This document shows positions 46,030 to 57,909 of a stretch of DNA of 64,000 bases, in pieces. Both the position numbers and the translations under genes were made by a program. The DNA is from Lithobates sylvaticus (taxonomy: Eukaryota; Chordata; Amphibia; Anura; Ranidae). Below the pieces are notes generated by a model. It was not told the DNA's origin, made no database searches, and saw nothing but the letters and a program-made list of their open reading frames with translations. Location: contig CM053029.1 in assembly GCA_028564925.1 (NCBI GenBank), positions 584,630,857 through 584,694,856 of the forward strand, in the 5' to 3' direction. How positions within the stretch are numbered: position 1 is the first letter of the stretch; each line of letters starts with the position of its first letter.

Positions 46030-46257
46030 TAGAGCCAGTGGGGGACAGATGCAGCATTGGACCAATGCTGCATTCACCTAGGTATGATCAAAAAAAAATT
46101 AAAATGATCCCCATACTCCTCTTTTAAGTTTTCTTTATTTTCACTTGTTGATCTGGCCAGTAACACACATCTTGTCTTATGCTGTCAACAGAACACCTTT
46201 GAACAGCAGCATTGACTGTCTTGGGGGGGGGGGGGGGGGGTAAGTGGACTAGCAGAT

Positions 46258-46437
46258 TTAAAGTGATACTAAAGTCTCATTTTATTTATTTTTTGTGAAA
46301 AAAAAAAAAAACATGTTATACTTACCTTCTCTGTGTAGTGGTTTTGCACAGAGCAACCCAGATCCTCCTCTTTTCGGGTCATGCATAGAATGCATTAATA
46401 TACAAAAAAAAAACTTCTGTCTTTACAACCACTTTAA
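46258..46437. mobile_element. T2-like TTAA MITE
   Basis: TTAA at 46258-46261 and 46434-46437, with aaagtgatactaaag at the left and ctttacaaccacttt at the right, imperfectly inverted. Confidence 0.7.
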
Positions 46438-46876
46438 TTGGACTTGACTAACAAATTAAAGTTGAACAAGAGCAGAAACTTGTGTTGGATGTCATCACAG
46501 GACTTGCAAATGCAGAAGACAGAACTGTGGTCAGACGAGTAGAGGTTGGCAACAGTCGGGCAGCGGAGGTGCAGAGTCAGAGCGCAAACAGGAGCCAGGC
46601 TGGGGTCAGTATAACATGAGCAGGAGATGAGCCAAAATGATAAGCAGGTTGCGGAGTCAAGTAACAAGTCGAGGTCAGGTAATCAAGATCAAGTGATTTA
46701 AGAGGGCAAAGCGGGTAGAACACAGAAGCAGCAGAGTCTGGTCACAGGAGCCGACTACTACTTAGCAATGATCTTGAGCTTTGCACTGAATTAAATAGGC
46801 TACTGGGTGGCAAAAGTCAATTCCCTCCTCTCCTTTCCACTTGCAGTTGCAAGCACACAATAGGATCCTTCAAGAT
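46438..46876. other. Unassigned, repeat-like sequence
   Basis: Blocks such as caggagccaggctggggtca resemble those at 21900-22200. No ends or exon. Confidence 0.4.
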
Positions 46877-47284
46877 GAAGAGTGTGAAAAAGTATTTTAT
46901 GCATATTTCTCACACTTAAATGATTCAGATCATCAAACAAATTTGAATATTACACAAAGATAACCTGAGTAAATCCAAGATGCAGTTTTTTTTTATTATT
47001 ATTTCATTTATTAAGGGAAACAAGCTGTTCAAACCTGCCTGTCCCTATGTGAAAAAGTAATTGCCCCCCCCCCCTCCCATGCTGAATCATGAATGAACTG
47101 TGATTAACCACAATTTTTTGGAAAGCTGAGTTAAATTTCACTTGCCACTCCCAGGCCTGATTACTGCCAAACCTGTTGAATCAAGAAATCACATAAATAG
47201 AAGCTGTCTGACAAAGTGAAGCACGCTAACAGATCACAAAAAATCCACACATCATGCCACAATCTAAAAAAATTCAAGAACAGA

Positions 47285-48250
47285 TTAGACACTAGTAATG
47301 TACATGTATCGATCTAGGAAGGGTTTCAAAGCCATTTCTAAGGAACTCCAGTGAACCACGGGGAGAGCCATTATCCACAAATGGAGATAACTTGGAACAG
47401 TGGTGAACCTTCCCAGGAGTGGCCGGCCTACAAAAATTACTCCAAGAGCATGACGACGACTCATCAAGGAGGTCATAAAAGAACAACAGCTAAAGAACTG
47501 CAGGCCTCACTTGCCTCAGGTAAGATCGGTGTTCATGATTTAACAATAAGAAAGAGACTGGGCAAAAATGGCGTCCATGGGAGAGTTTCAAGGCCAAAGC
47601 CACTGCTGACCAAAAAGAACACAAAGGCTCATCTCACATTTACCAAAAAAAAATCTTGATTATCCCCAAGACTTTTAGGCAAATATTCTGTGGACTGATG
47701 AGACAAAAAATTTACTTTTTGGAAGGTGTGCGTCCCGTTACATCTGGCATAAAACGTATACAGCATTTCATAACAAGAACATCATACCAACGGTCAGACA
47801 TGGTGGTGGTAGCGTGATGGTCTGGGGCTGTTTTGCAGCTTCAGGACCTGAGCGACTTACCATAATTGATGGAACCATGAATTCTGCGCTCTACCAGAAA
47901 ATCCTAAAGGAGAATGTCCGGCCATCAGTTCGTGACCTCAAGCTCATCTGCAGTTGGGTTATGCAGCAGGACAATGATCCGAAACACAACAGCAAGTCCA
48001 CCTCCAAATGGTCCAAAAAAGCTAAATTTAGGTTTTGGAGTGGCCTAGTCCAAGCCCGGGCTTATATCCAATTGAGATGCTGTATCATGACATTACACAG
48101 GCTGCTCGTGCTGGAAAACCATCCAATGTGGTTGAATTAAAACAATTATGGGCAAAAATTGCTCCTCAGCAATGTGAAAGACTCATTGCCAGTTATAGCA
48201 AGTGCTTTATTGAAGTTGTTGCCTCCAAGGGTGGCACAACCAGTTATTAG
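47285..48250 (+). pseudogene. Tc1-like transposase, decayed
   Basis: The plus strand encodes the N-terminal helix-turn-helix region in broken frames (47290-47650), then WTDETKNLLFG near 47690-47725 (first D), VRHGGGSVMVWGCFA at about 47790-47840, MQQDNDPKHNSKS near 47960-48000 (second D) and, after a frame change near 48030, EWPSPSPGLYPIEMLYHD with the catalytic E kept but the conserved SPDLNPIE altered to SPGLYPIE. It ends with a KCFIEVVASKGGTTSY tail and a stop at 48248-48250. Several frame shifts make it inactive. The flanking terminal repeats and orientation fit one element. Confidence 0.85.
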
Positions 48251-48396
48251 GTTTAGGGGGCATTTACTTTTTCACATAAAGCCAGACAGCTTTATTGCCT
48301 TAATAAATGAAGCCATCATTTAAAAACTGCATTTTGTATTTACTCGGGTTATCTTTGTGTAATAATAACATTTGTTTGATGACCTAAGTCATTTAA

Positions 48397-49628
48397 CCGC
48401 TTCAGCGCCGGAAGATTTTCCCCCTTCCTGACCAGAGCATTTTTTGTGATTCGGCACTGCGTCGCTTTAACTGACAATTGCGCGGTCGTGTGACGTTGTA
48501 CCTAAACAAAATGTATGCATTTTTTTTCCCCACAAATAGAGCTTTCTTTTGGTGGTATTTGATCATCTCTGCAGTTTTTATATTTTGCGCTATAAACAAA
48601 AAAAGAGCGACAATTTTCAAAAAAAGCACAATATTTTGTACTTTTTGCTATAATAAATATCCGATATGTATTCTTCTACATATGTTTGGTAATAAAAATA
48701 AGCATATATTGATTGGTTTGCGCAAAAGTTATAGCATCTACAAAATAGGAGATAGATTTATAGCATTTTTATTATTATTTTTTTTTTTTTTTTACTAGTA
48801 ATGGTGGCGATCTGTAATTTTTACCGTGACTGCGACATTATGGCAAACACAGCGGACAATTTTGACACATTGTGGAGACCATTGGCATTTATACAGCGAT
48901 CAGTGCTATAAAAATGCATTGATTACTGTAAAAATGTCACTGGCAGTGAAGGGGTTAACACTAGGGGGGCGATCAAGGGGTTAATTGTGTTCCCTAGTGT
49001 GTGTTTTAACTGAAGGGTGGATGGGACTGACTAGGGGAGAGGACAGATCGCTGTTCAAACATCGTATGAACAGACGATCTGTCACTTCTCCCCTCAGAGA
49101 ACTGGAAACTGTGTTTACACACAGGGATCCCGTTTTTCACAGTGTTGAATGAATGAATGAATGGCTTGAATAGCGATGCAACTGCGAACTGATTCACGTC
49201 AAGGCGCTTGATCCGACCTGCGTTGATTCCTTCTTAGAAGAGGTGGGTCTTGAGTTTTTTCCTGAAGGCCCGATGGTTTCCTTCCAAGTGGATGTTCGTG
49301 GCTAGAGCGCTCCATAGCCGTGGTCCTTGGACTGCAAATCTTCGTTCTCCCCTTGATTTGTACCGGAACTTGGGGATGAGGAGGAGGTTTTGGTTGGTTA
49401 ATCGGAGGTTGCGATTGGGTGTGTAGTGTTTTATTTATGTAGTGTTACGAGCGATCGCGGGAGCCCGGCAGTCATCGAGACCACCAGGCACCCGCATCGG
49501 GTCCAGGGGGACGAGCTGCGCGTGTGTGCCCCCTAGTGGCCACCAGAGGGAACAACGTAACATGACGGTGATTCGCACAGCCACACCATGTTGCCACAGT
49601 ACAACTGTAACGGCTGGTCGGCAAGCGG
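48397..49628. mobile_element. piggyBac-like element inserted in the Tc1 right terminal repeat
   Basis: TTAA at 48393-48396 and 49629-49632, with ends ccgcttcagcgccggaag and ...ggtcggcaagcgg. The Tc1 left repeat keeps the same site uninterrupted (cacacttaaatgatt), so it acts as the empty site. A LINE fragment (49145-49435) lies inside. Noncoding otherwise. Confidence 0.88.
49145..49435 (-). pseudogene. L2/CR1-type LINE C-terminal fragment
   Basis: The minus strand reads LRLTNQNLLLIPKFRYK, then RFAVQGPRLWSALATNIH and FRKKLKTHLF, the end of ORF2 in L2/Rex1/CR1-like LINEs. A short 4-bp repeat (gaat)n at about 49144-49162 forms the tail. 5' truncated. Confidence 0.7.
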
Positions 49629-49914
49629 TTAAGTGTGACAAATATGCAAAAAAAATTAAATCAGAAAGGGGGAAAAATAATTTTTCACACAACTGTTTGT
49701 CACATTTACCATACCCTTCCATTCCTGAATAAACCTAATGAGTGATTGGTACTGCTCACTCACTGTGTTCATTCATAACTGAAGCATAGTAAACTGTATT
49801 ATTTTTTTTTTTGGGGGGGGGGGGGGGGGGCTGTCAGGTTGTCATTGTTTCTAACAGCAGCCCTGTGTGCCATAATCAATCAAGACCCCAAAGCAAAACA
49901 GATTCCTGCTGGCC

Positions 49915-50353
49915 CAGGGGCGGACTGACAACTCATGGGCCCCCCGGGCAATAGGAGATTATGGGGCCCCCAGGCAATCAGAGATTATGGGGCCACACAG
50001 TATAAACACGCACAGTATACAATCACACAGTATACACACACACATTATACAATCACACAGTATACACACACACAGTATACAATCACACAGTATACACATA
50101 CATGTACACACAGTATACACAGACATGTTTCTATTGGCTGAGAAGGTACTGGAGAGGTGGGGCAGCTATAATCTCTGGATTTTTAGACCAAAAGGATGTC
50201 GGTAAGGGACATTTCAGAAACAGATGTAAAAAAAAACACAGATTTTTACATACTGTCCCTGGTTTTACTGAGGCTGGCAACCCTGATGGGGCCCCCTAGT
50301 GGCCCGGGTCCCTCGGGAAGTGCCCGAGTGGCTGAATGGTCAGTCCGCCTCTG
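49915..50353. mobile_element. hAT nonautonomous element (CAGGGGCGGACTGA ends)
   Basis: CAGGGGCGGACTGAC at 49915 and GTCAGTCCGCCTCTG ending at 50353, with a perfect 8-bp TSD, tgctggcc, at 49907-49914 and 50354-50361. It contains a cacagtatac/acaatcacac microsatellite (50000-50130). Confidence 0.92.
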
Positions 50354-50361
50354 TGCTGGCC

Positions 50362-51634
50362 GCTTACTAGCAAAGGGGCACTCTACTGAAAAACCTCTTT
50401 GGCATCCTCACAAATAAACCACAGGTCGGATATATTCAATTTAAAAATGAAGGTCTGCCTTGTATATGTTTTTCTGCATTTTTGCACATAAACTAGACAA
50501 GTACTAGACTCCTTTCTTTGCGTATGCTGCATTCTTTGGTCCCCCTGTACTTTCAGTGAACTCTAATTAAAGGGAGAGGATTGCCAATCTGCAAACTGCC
50601 CCTTACAACCTGCTGTCTATCAGAGAGTTTCAGTACAACGCAGTCTTAACAAGTCCTAAGTCCCAATGACAGTAAAAGAAGAGCTTAATATTGATGCTTC
50701 TATCTCATCTCTGCAGACTCAGTCAGGGGATTTTTTTTTTCTTTTTTTTTTTTTTAGATGAAGGGGGAAAAATGCTGAATATTCATTATTAGAGAGCAAA
50801 GAATCTTTAGGAATGTGCGGAAAAAAGATTCCGGCGTTCGGTGTTCATTGTACGCGGCGCTCAGAATCAGGCCAGCGCGATGCTCGCAGCCCCCAAGAAC
50901 CATTTCTCCTTGTTTGTTTAAGGCATTTCCCTAAAGCTTTCATTAGTCAACATTCAGTATCGAGCAGACAGTTTAAAGAAGGAAGCTAAAGCCTCCTGGA
51001 GGAATCTTCCTAAGAGAACGCCACAAACACATATATAGCAGAAACAGACGTCTTGGAGATTGGAAAAATAAATGTCTTTTGTTCTGTCTAAGGTAAGATC
51101 AAAACGGGGAAAATTCTATGGCTTTAGGTAAATACAGAAAAAAAAAAAAACACACCTTTTCACCTGTCTAGAGTACGCGGAGGGAGCACGGCTGTCATTG
51201 CTGCAGATGGTGCCGGAAAAGTGACAAGTGAATTAATGCGGAATTAAAAATGTATATAAAAGTGCATTCATAATTGTTCTGCCCATCAAAATCATACACT
51301 ATACTGTAGGCTTTAGTCTTGAATAGAGCTGGACGCTTTCTGACAGTGACGGGAAATAAAACGGAGCCTTTCATACTTTACGAGTGAAAGCGTGTCTTTT
51401 TACAATACCAGATAAAGCATGATTTCTGACAACGTAACCTTGAGCTTGACAACTTGAAGTGGACCACAGACATCAAAGAATGGTTGGACGTGCATACCGT
51501 GTCTCAATTACTGCAGGTGCAGTGAAATTTTACTCCCCCCTCAAAACAAATTTAAGAAGTAGTCCCTACTATAGAAGACTCTGAATACTTCTCCTCCCAA
51601 TCAGTGTGTTAGCATGGGGAGCTACATACTGTTA
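50362..51634. other. Apparent single-copy island
   Basis: No repeat ends except homopolymer tracts at 50727-50757. 50800-51060 and 51170-51310 have normal complexity with CpGs (gtacgcggcgctcagaatca; gcacggctgtcattgctgca). No open exon with splice signals was found. Candidate conserved noncoding sequence. Confidence 0.4.
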
Positions 51635-51676
51635 TTAAAGTGGTTGTAAACCCTTACAAACCACTTACTAGATTAA

Positions 51677-52100
51677 TGCCCCGTACACACGGTCGGATTT
51701 TCCGACGGAAAATGTCCTATCGGACAATGTTGTCGGAAATTCCGACCGTGTGTAGGCTCCATCTGACTTTTTCCGTCGGATTTTCCGACGGACAAAGTTG
51801 TATCTCCTGCTCTCAAATTTTCCGACAACAAAGTCCTATCGGACTTTTTCCGATCGTGTGTAGCGAATTCCGACGGACAAAGTGCCACGCATGCTCAGAT
51901 CACATTACAAGACCAAAGCTATTGGCTACTAGCCTCTACGTAGTCCCGTCGTAGGCAACAAACGTCACCACGTTCAGAATGATCGGATTTTCCGACAACT
52001 TTGTCCGACCGTGTGTATGCAACACCAGTGTCGGACAAAATCCGTCGGAAAAAATCCGATGGATTTTGTGGTCGGATTTTCCGACCTCGTGTACAGGGCA
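51677..52100. mobile_element. Harbinger-type MITE, copy F
   Basis: TGCCCCGTACACACGGTCGG to gtgtacagggca, with flanks TAA (51674-51676) and TTA (52101-52103). Full-length TGCCCCG subfamily member. Confidence 0.87.
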
Positions 52101-52408
52101 TTAGGCTTACCTGTAGGTCCAAGAAATATCTCCTAAACCTACACGTTTAAGAGATTTTTGGCAAAAGACAGGCACCGCTGTCTACGGTGCATGCACCGTA
52201 GACAGCGGCGTGCAGGCGCACCGAGCGCGCCGATTTTAGTGGCGATATGCCGCGAGTGGCGGCTCCCATGCGCATGCGCGGGAGTGACAGCGCCGGAGCA
52301 GCGAGACCCACCAAGAAGATGGAGGCTCCGTACACAAGGGGACAGCTGGATCCTGTGTCAGGTAAGTGACACATAATGGGCTACTATGCGATGCACAGTA
52401 GTCCATTA

Positions 52409-53079
52409 TAGACATGGGAGCCGTCAAAAAATTAGTTTCATTTCGTTCTGTTTCGTATAAAAAAAAATCGTAATTCGTAAATCGTAATTCGTGTACGAAA
52501 TTTAATTCGGATTCGTACGAAATACTAATTTCGTACGAATCGTTACAAATCGTTAATATCGTTACGAATCTTTACGAATATCGACACTCTACGAATAATA
52601 ACGAATTATCCGAAAACATATTAACGTTACATAAGTAACACAAGTCTTTTGTCTATTGTTCACCAATCACTCAGAGGAAGTACGAAATCCAAAATTTCGT
52701 TTACGAATTCCGAAATTTCGTATTTCGGACTTCCTCTGAGTGATTGGTGAACAATAGACAATAGGCTTGTGTTATGTAACGTTAATAAGTTTTTTGGATA
52801 ATTCGTTATTATTCGTAGAGTGTCGATATTCGTTATACTGAATCTCAAATTCATTTGAATCATTCGTTATATCCGCTATAATTTCTTTCATATTAGTTGA
52901 AATTCATCATTTGGTAGTTTGGATTCGGATAATTTGGATCCGAAATTCGTAAACGAAATTTCGTAATTCTTACAGAATTTGTATTCGTAAAAATTCGTAA
53001 TTCGGATTCGTACGAACGTACGAATTTCGAAAAATTCATACGAATTTCCGATTCGTACAAAACTAATCGCACATGTCTA
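52409..53079. mobile_element. hAT-type nonautonomous element (TAGACATG ends), copy 3
   Basis: TAGACATGGGAGCCG at 52409 and TCGCACATGTCTA ending at 53079, with a perfect TSD, gtccatta, at 52401-52408 and 53080-53087. It serves as the uninterrupted reference for copy 2. Confidence 0.95.
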
Positions 53080-53149
53080 GTCCATTATGCTTTACCTTTG
53101 CAGGGAAACAAAGAGGAAGTAAACCCATCAGGGTTTACTTCCTCTTTAA

Positions 53150-54280
53150 AGTGGGGTTGCGGCCAAAAAAATAAATGTGGCTTAAAAATCATAAAAAAAA
53201 TTAAAAAAAAATTATTGGAAAAAAAAAAAATTTTTACTCACCTCTAAATGCCTGTTGCTAGGGGGTCCCTCGTAGTCTGCCACCTTCATTGCCCGGGCTA
53301 AACGTCACTTCCTGTAGGCGCCGCACAGTCATCTGGGACTTGTCATATGTTTTTTGCCGTTAATATAAGCTTTTCAGTCAGTTATAATATCCTATATGGG
53401 CGCACTTTTTAGTAATCAGGTAGAGTATGGGCAAGTTTTCTCACAGCCAATATGGCGTAGGTCAGCCATTTCCTTGCATGTCAGAACGAGGCGTGGTTCT
53501 ATATAAAGCGGTGAGTCAGTGTATCGCCCTATCCCCATTAATAATGTCTGTGTATGACGAAACGCGTCTGGAAGGGCATGCAGTGACGTCACCGCGTCGT
53601 TTTTAAAAGAGGAAGGGCTCCTATAATTCCGGCCGGCGCTTTTTCCTACAAATGCTTTTTAAAACCATGATGCTTGTAAGTATAACTTACTTTTTATAAT
53701 AAATGTATCTGTATTGCGGTATCACGCTATGGTCCCCTTCTTACTCATATGCCCCACGATCTCACGGATCATATGACATACTGAAAGAGTTCAGCACCCT
53801 GATCCCCCTGAGAATGTTTACTGGAGGGTTCTATTTTGGATACCAAAGGCCGCTGCTGGGTTATAGCCAAACGCTGTTTGTGCTTACCCTCTGGTAAGCG
53901 GCTTTCCATTTGGTGGCGGTTTTCACTTATATTGTGGAGCACGGTGGTGGTTCATTCAATCATACCAAGGACACTGTTACAATAAGAGACTTTATTTGCC
54001 GTTTCACCATTTTATTTTGGACATTTAATCCATCATTATCTGGTCTGTTGTGGACCTTGGTGGACTTATTGGTGGCGCAGTTTTTATTGTTCTTTTGTTT
54101 TTTTTGTGTTTATCTCACTTATACTGCAGCCTATTTGTGTTTCATTTTTTGTTTAGGGTCAGCGTGGTTCTTTTTTACTACTACGTCCTTTCACTTGCCA
54201 GTGGCACCTGTCCCGGCACTGACTACAGAGCCATTTTGAGGTAAACGGTGTTGAACACCGATTCCCTCCACCAGCAAACT
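53150..54280. other. Repeat-like sequence with promoter-like motifs
   Basis: 53480-53620 holds tatataaag, tgagtca and two tgacgtca-like motifs around acgaaacgcgtctgg, a motif set frequent in frog interspersed repeats. An open frame at 53910-54239 shows no recognised domain. No splice-bounded exon was seen. Confidence 0.4.
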
Positions 54281-55655
54281 TTAGCTCATAGGCTAGAAGG
54301 GGAGCCACCGCAGATACTCCACAAGGCCTCTCATACATTCGTCCTAGTCCAGGTCCATAAGACAGGTTCAGTTCTGCAGCGGGTCCTAAGCTAGGGGCCC
54401 AACTGATTGCAGAGTGCATGACGTGTCAGACCACCCTACCTATGGAAGCTCCGTTACCGACCACCACCAAGGGATATAATTTCAACACATAATTCGCAAA
54501 CCTTAGCTCATAGGCTAGAAGGGGAGCCACCACAGATACTCCACAAGGCCTTTTTATACATTCGTCCTAGTCCAGGTCCATAAGACAGGTTCAGTTCTGC
54601 AGTGGGTCCTAAGCTAGGGGCCACACTGATTGCCGAGTGCATGACATGTCAGGCCACCCTACCTATGGAAGCTCTGTCACCGGCCACTACAGAGGGATAG
54701 CATTTCAACACACAATTCTCAAAATTAAGCTCATAAGCTAGAAGGGAAGCCCTCGCAAATACTCTGTGAGGCCATGCACACCTTGGTTCCAGCCTAGGTC
54801 CCTAGGGTAGGTTCAGTTCTGCAGCGGGTCCTAAGCTAGGGGCCCAACTGATTGCAGAGTGCATGACGTGTCAGACCACCCTACCTATGGAAGCTCCGTT
54901 ACCGACCACCACCAAGGGATATAATTTCAACACATAATTCACTAACTTTAGCTCATAGGCTAAAAGGGGAGCCACCGCAGATACTCCACAAGGCCTCTCA
55001 TACATCCGTCCTAGTCCATGTCCATATGACAGGTTCAGTTCTGCAGTGGGTCCTAAGCAAGGGGCCCAACTGATTGCAGAGTGCATGATGTGCCAGGCCA
55101 CCCTACCTATGGAAGCTCTGTTACCGACCACCACCAAGGGATATCATTTCAACACATAATTTGCAAACTTTAGCTCATAGGCTAGAAGGGGAGCCACCAC
55201 AGATACTCCACAAGGCCTTTTTATACATTCGTCCTAGTCCAGGTCCATAAGACAGGTTCAGTTCTGCAGCGGGTCCTATGCTAGGGGCCAAACAGATTGC
55301 AGAGTGCATGACGTGTCAGACCACCCTACCTATGGAAGCTCCATTACCGACCACCACCAAGGGATATAATTTCAACACATAATTCGCAAACCTCAGGCCA
55401 CCCTACCTATGGAAGCTCTGTCACCGGCCACTACAGAGGGATAGCATTTCAACACACAATTCTCAAAATTAAGCTCATAAGCTAGAAGGGAAGCCATCGC
55501 AAATACTCTGTGAGGCCATGCACACCTTGGTTCCAGCCTAGGTCCCTAGGGTAGGTTCAGTTCTGCAGCGGGCCTAGGATAGGGACCCAAATGATTGCAG
55601 AGTGCATAATTTACCAGACCACCCTACCTATTGAAGCTCTGTCACCGGCCACTAT
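54281..55655. repeat. ~222-bp satellite with A-A-B higher-order pattern
   Basis: Units start with ttagctcata near 54281, 54503, 54726 (taagctcata), 54948, 55170 and 55470. Types A (agccaccgcagatactccac) and B (aatactctgtgaggccatgc) occur as A, A, B, A, A, B. The second trimer's last A carries an extra ~78 bp. Confidence 0.93.
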
Positions 55656-55916
55656 GGATACACTCTCACTCTTTTAAATTGATCTTAGTTCCAAATGATC
55701 CCCTAGACCAGTAATGGCAAACCTTGGCACTCCAGGTGTTTTTGAACTACATTTCCCATGATGCTCTTGCACTCTGCAGTGTAGTTGAGAATCATGGGAA
55801 ATGTACTTCCAAAGTACCAAGGTTCGCCATCACTGCCCTAGACCCATATAACCTCTTGATGGGTCTAGGGGATCATTTGGAACCAAGATCAATTTAAAAG
55901 GGTGAGAGTGTATCCA
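55645..55916. repeat. Fold-back element split at its loop
   Basis: The arms tggatacactctcactc ... ccaaatgatcccctagac and inverses pair over about 60 bp. The loop region is occupied by the hAT MITE 55709-55835. Confidence 0.85.
55709..55835. mobile_element. 127-bp hAT MITE
   Basis: CAGTAATGGCAAACCTTGGC at the left and aaggttcgccatcactg at the right, with a perfect 8-bp TSD, ccctagac, at 55701-55708 and 55836-55843. The interior is catgatgctc/catgggaaat-type inverted sequence. Confidence 0.92.
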
Positions 55917-56708
55917 TCAGATAATCTAAATGTGATGTTCATAATGTTCATAATGTAAATGTATCATTAGGTACCAATATTGGGTCCCTATATGGATGTA
56001 TTGCTAATTATTAAAAATACCAAACTGATTTTATTGTTTTCTGTTTTAGTGGTAAATATTAAATATCAAGGTTCTACAAAAGCTCCAGAAGAAGCCACGT
56101 TTGTGGTAAAACATGTAGAGGCAATCACACTTTTGTACCTTGACCATTGGGTTGATATGGCCTGAATTTTTTTTTTTTTTTATAATATCTATGTAATAAA
56201 ATTTTCTATATATTTTTTGCTAAATATTGCTTTTGATTGATGTTTCTGTACCTTAAAACTCCAGTTCTGTGCTCTCTGGGTATATACTATGTTTTGTCAG
56301 TAACTTCTTTACTTAATAAAAGACACTTTTTATAGACAGTTCATTACATTACACACCAACTGCTGCCATCAATATACACTGGAGGCATTTTTGGTCTTCT
56401 TCTGTGTTATCAATGAATAGATTGCAAGACCTAGTTAGACCAGCCTAAAATCCATCACCAAAGTTAGACCTTACTGACATACCTTCTCCCCAGGCCAGTT
56501 TTGATTCCACACTTCTGTCAGAGATCTTTGACACTTCACATTTGCATCCTTATGTGATAAATTACACATATAGAAGATAACGAAGATAAAATAGAGCCAC
56601 GGTATCTCTGCCCTCTTCACACTTGGATTAAATATGGAAACCAAAGAATGTCAGTTCAGGCCACTTACTCAGGCTTGTAGCTAATTAGTGGTGTGAAAAC
56701 TCAAAGCT
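55917..56708. other. Unassigned sequence
   Basis: No exon or bounded element. 56085-56110 (gaagaagccacgtttgtgg) has the style of frog interspersed repeats. Confidence 0.4.
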
Positions 56709-56716
56709 GCAAAGAT

Positions 56717-57756
56717 CAGGGCTTTTTTTCACAGAGAGAAGGTGCAGGAACCCCCTCCCCTTCCGAGTCACCCCTTGACTCCACCCCTTACCCACCTTCG
56801 AGCACCATTCCTTGGGTCCAAACCTTACCCACCTCCCAGTACTGCCCCTTTTATGCCCCGTACACACGGTCGGATATTCCGATGGAGAAAGTCTGATCGG
56901 ATTATGTTGTCGGAAAATCCGATCGTGTGTGGGCTCTAGCGGGCTTTTTCCGTCGGATCTCAAATTTTCTGACAACAAAATCTGATCAGTCTTTTTCCGA
57001 TCGTGTGTCGTGAATTCCGACGGAAAAAGTACCACGCATGCTCAGATCAAATCACGAGACCAAAGCTATTGGCTACTAGCCTCTACGTAGTTCCGTCGTA
57101 TGTAACAAACGTCAACACATTCGAAATGATCGGATTTTCCGACAACTTTGTCCGAACGTGTGTATGCAATTCCAGTTTCGGACAAAATCCGACAGATTTT
57201 GTGGTCGGAATTTCCGGCCGTGTGTACGGGGGCTTAGAGAATACAGAACCAAGTATTTTATATGGAGTTTGTTAATGATAACAAGAAAGCCAATAAAATA
57301 GATCTAGCAACAATAGACAGCCCAGCGGCAATAGCTCTCCTCCAGCAACAATGCATACCCAACAGCCAGCATCAATTGACCCTTCAGCAGCCAGCAACAT
57401 TAGACACCTCCCTCAACAGATCCCACCCAGCAATGATTGACCCCCCTGCAATATAAGACCCACCCTCAGCAACCATAGATCCCCATCAGCAACAATAGAC
57501 ACCCTTGCAAAAAAATATTCCATCCAGCAACAATAGATTCCCCAGCAGCCAGCTACAAAGACCCCCTCCCTCAACAGTAGTCCTCCCCAGCAACAGTAGA
57601 CCTCCTTCCTCCCCAAAAATAGATCCCCTCCAGCAACAATAGATTCCTCAACAGCCAGCATCAATAGACTCTCCAGCACACCCCAGCACCCCTTGCCATT
57701 GAGTTCCGGAAGTGCTGGAACTGCGTTCCCCAAGTTCCTGCTGAGAAAAAGCCCTG
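56717..57756. mobile_element. hAT-type element, sister of 4878-8138
   Basis: CAGGGCTTTTTTTCAC at 56717 and ctgagaaaaagccctg ending at 57756, with a perfect TSD, gcaaagat, at 56709-56716 and 57757-57764. It has the same internal order as 4878-8138, but only about two 37-bp-like units and no piggyBac-like insert. It carries MITE G (56854-57233). Confidence 0.93.
56854..57233. mobile_element. Harbinger-type MITE, copy G
   Basis: TGCCCCGTACACACGGTCGG to gtgtacgggggc, with TTA at 56851-56853 and 57234-57236. The sister hAT reads ccttttagagagtacag at 6491, giving the empty site. Confidence 0.9.
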
Positions 57757-57909
57757 GCAAAGATATATAGTCAACTGAAAAAGTGAGAGTCCTGCACTTG
57801 CCATTAACCTCCCACCAGTAACTACATCATAACTGTGTCTTATTAGAGCTTTTGGTTCCACATATACCAGATGTATTCAAAATTGCCCTTTCTGTGGGAT
57901 CCTGCTGCT

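Larger units (their letters stand above)
46877..49695 (+). mobile_element. Tc1-like transposon with long IR/DR-type ends, interrupted
   Basis: The left repeat (gtgtgaaaaagtattttatg, then cacacttaaatgattcag and ttacacaaagataacc) is inverted on the right: first aggttatctttgtgtaa-type sequence at about 48300-48392, then, beyond the inserted piggyBac-like element, aagtgtgacaaatatgc and tttttcacacaactg ending near 49695. The terminal repeats are over 200 bp with inner matches, like other IR/DR Tc1 elements. The outermost bases and TA are not certain. Confidence 0.8.
51635..53149. mobile_element. T2-like element carrying Harbinger and hAT insertions
   Basis: TTAA at 51635-51638 and 53146-53149, with inverted ends aaagtggttgtaaaccc and gggtttacttcctcttt. 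It holds MITE F and hAT copy 3. The middle has a gtctacggtgcatgcaccg hairpin (52180-52206) and a GC-rich block. Confidence 0.75.

Noticed and set aside
53910-54239. 109-codon hydrophobic open frame as a membrane protein
   Set aside because: No splice or start support. It overlaps another frame and lies in T-rich repeat-like sequence leading into the satellite.
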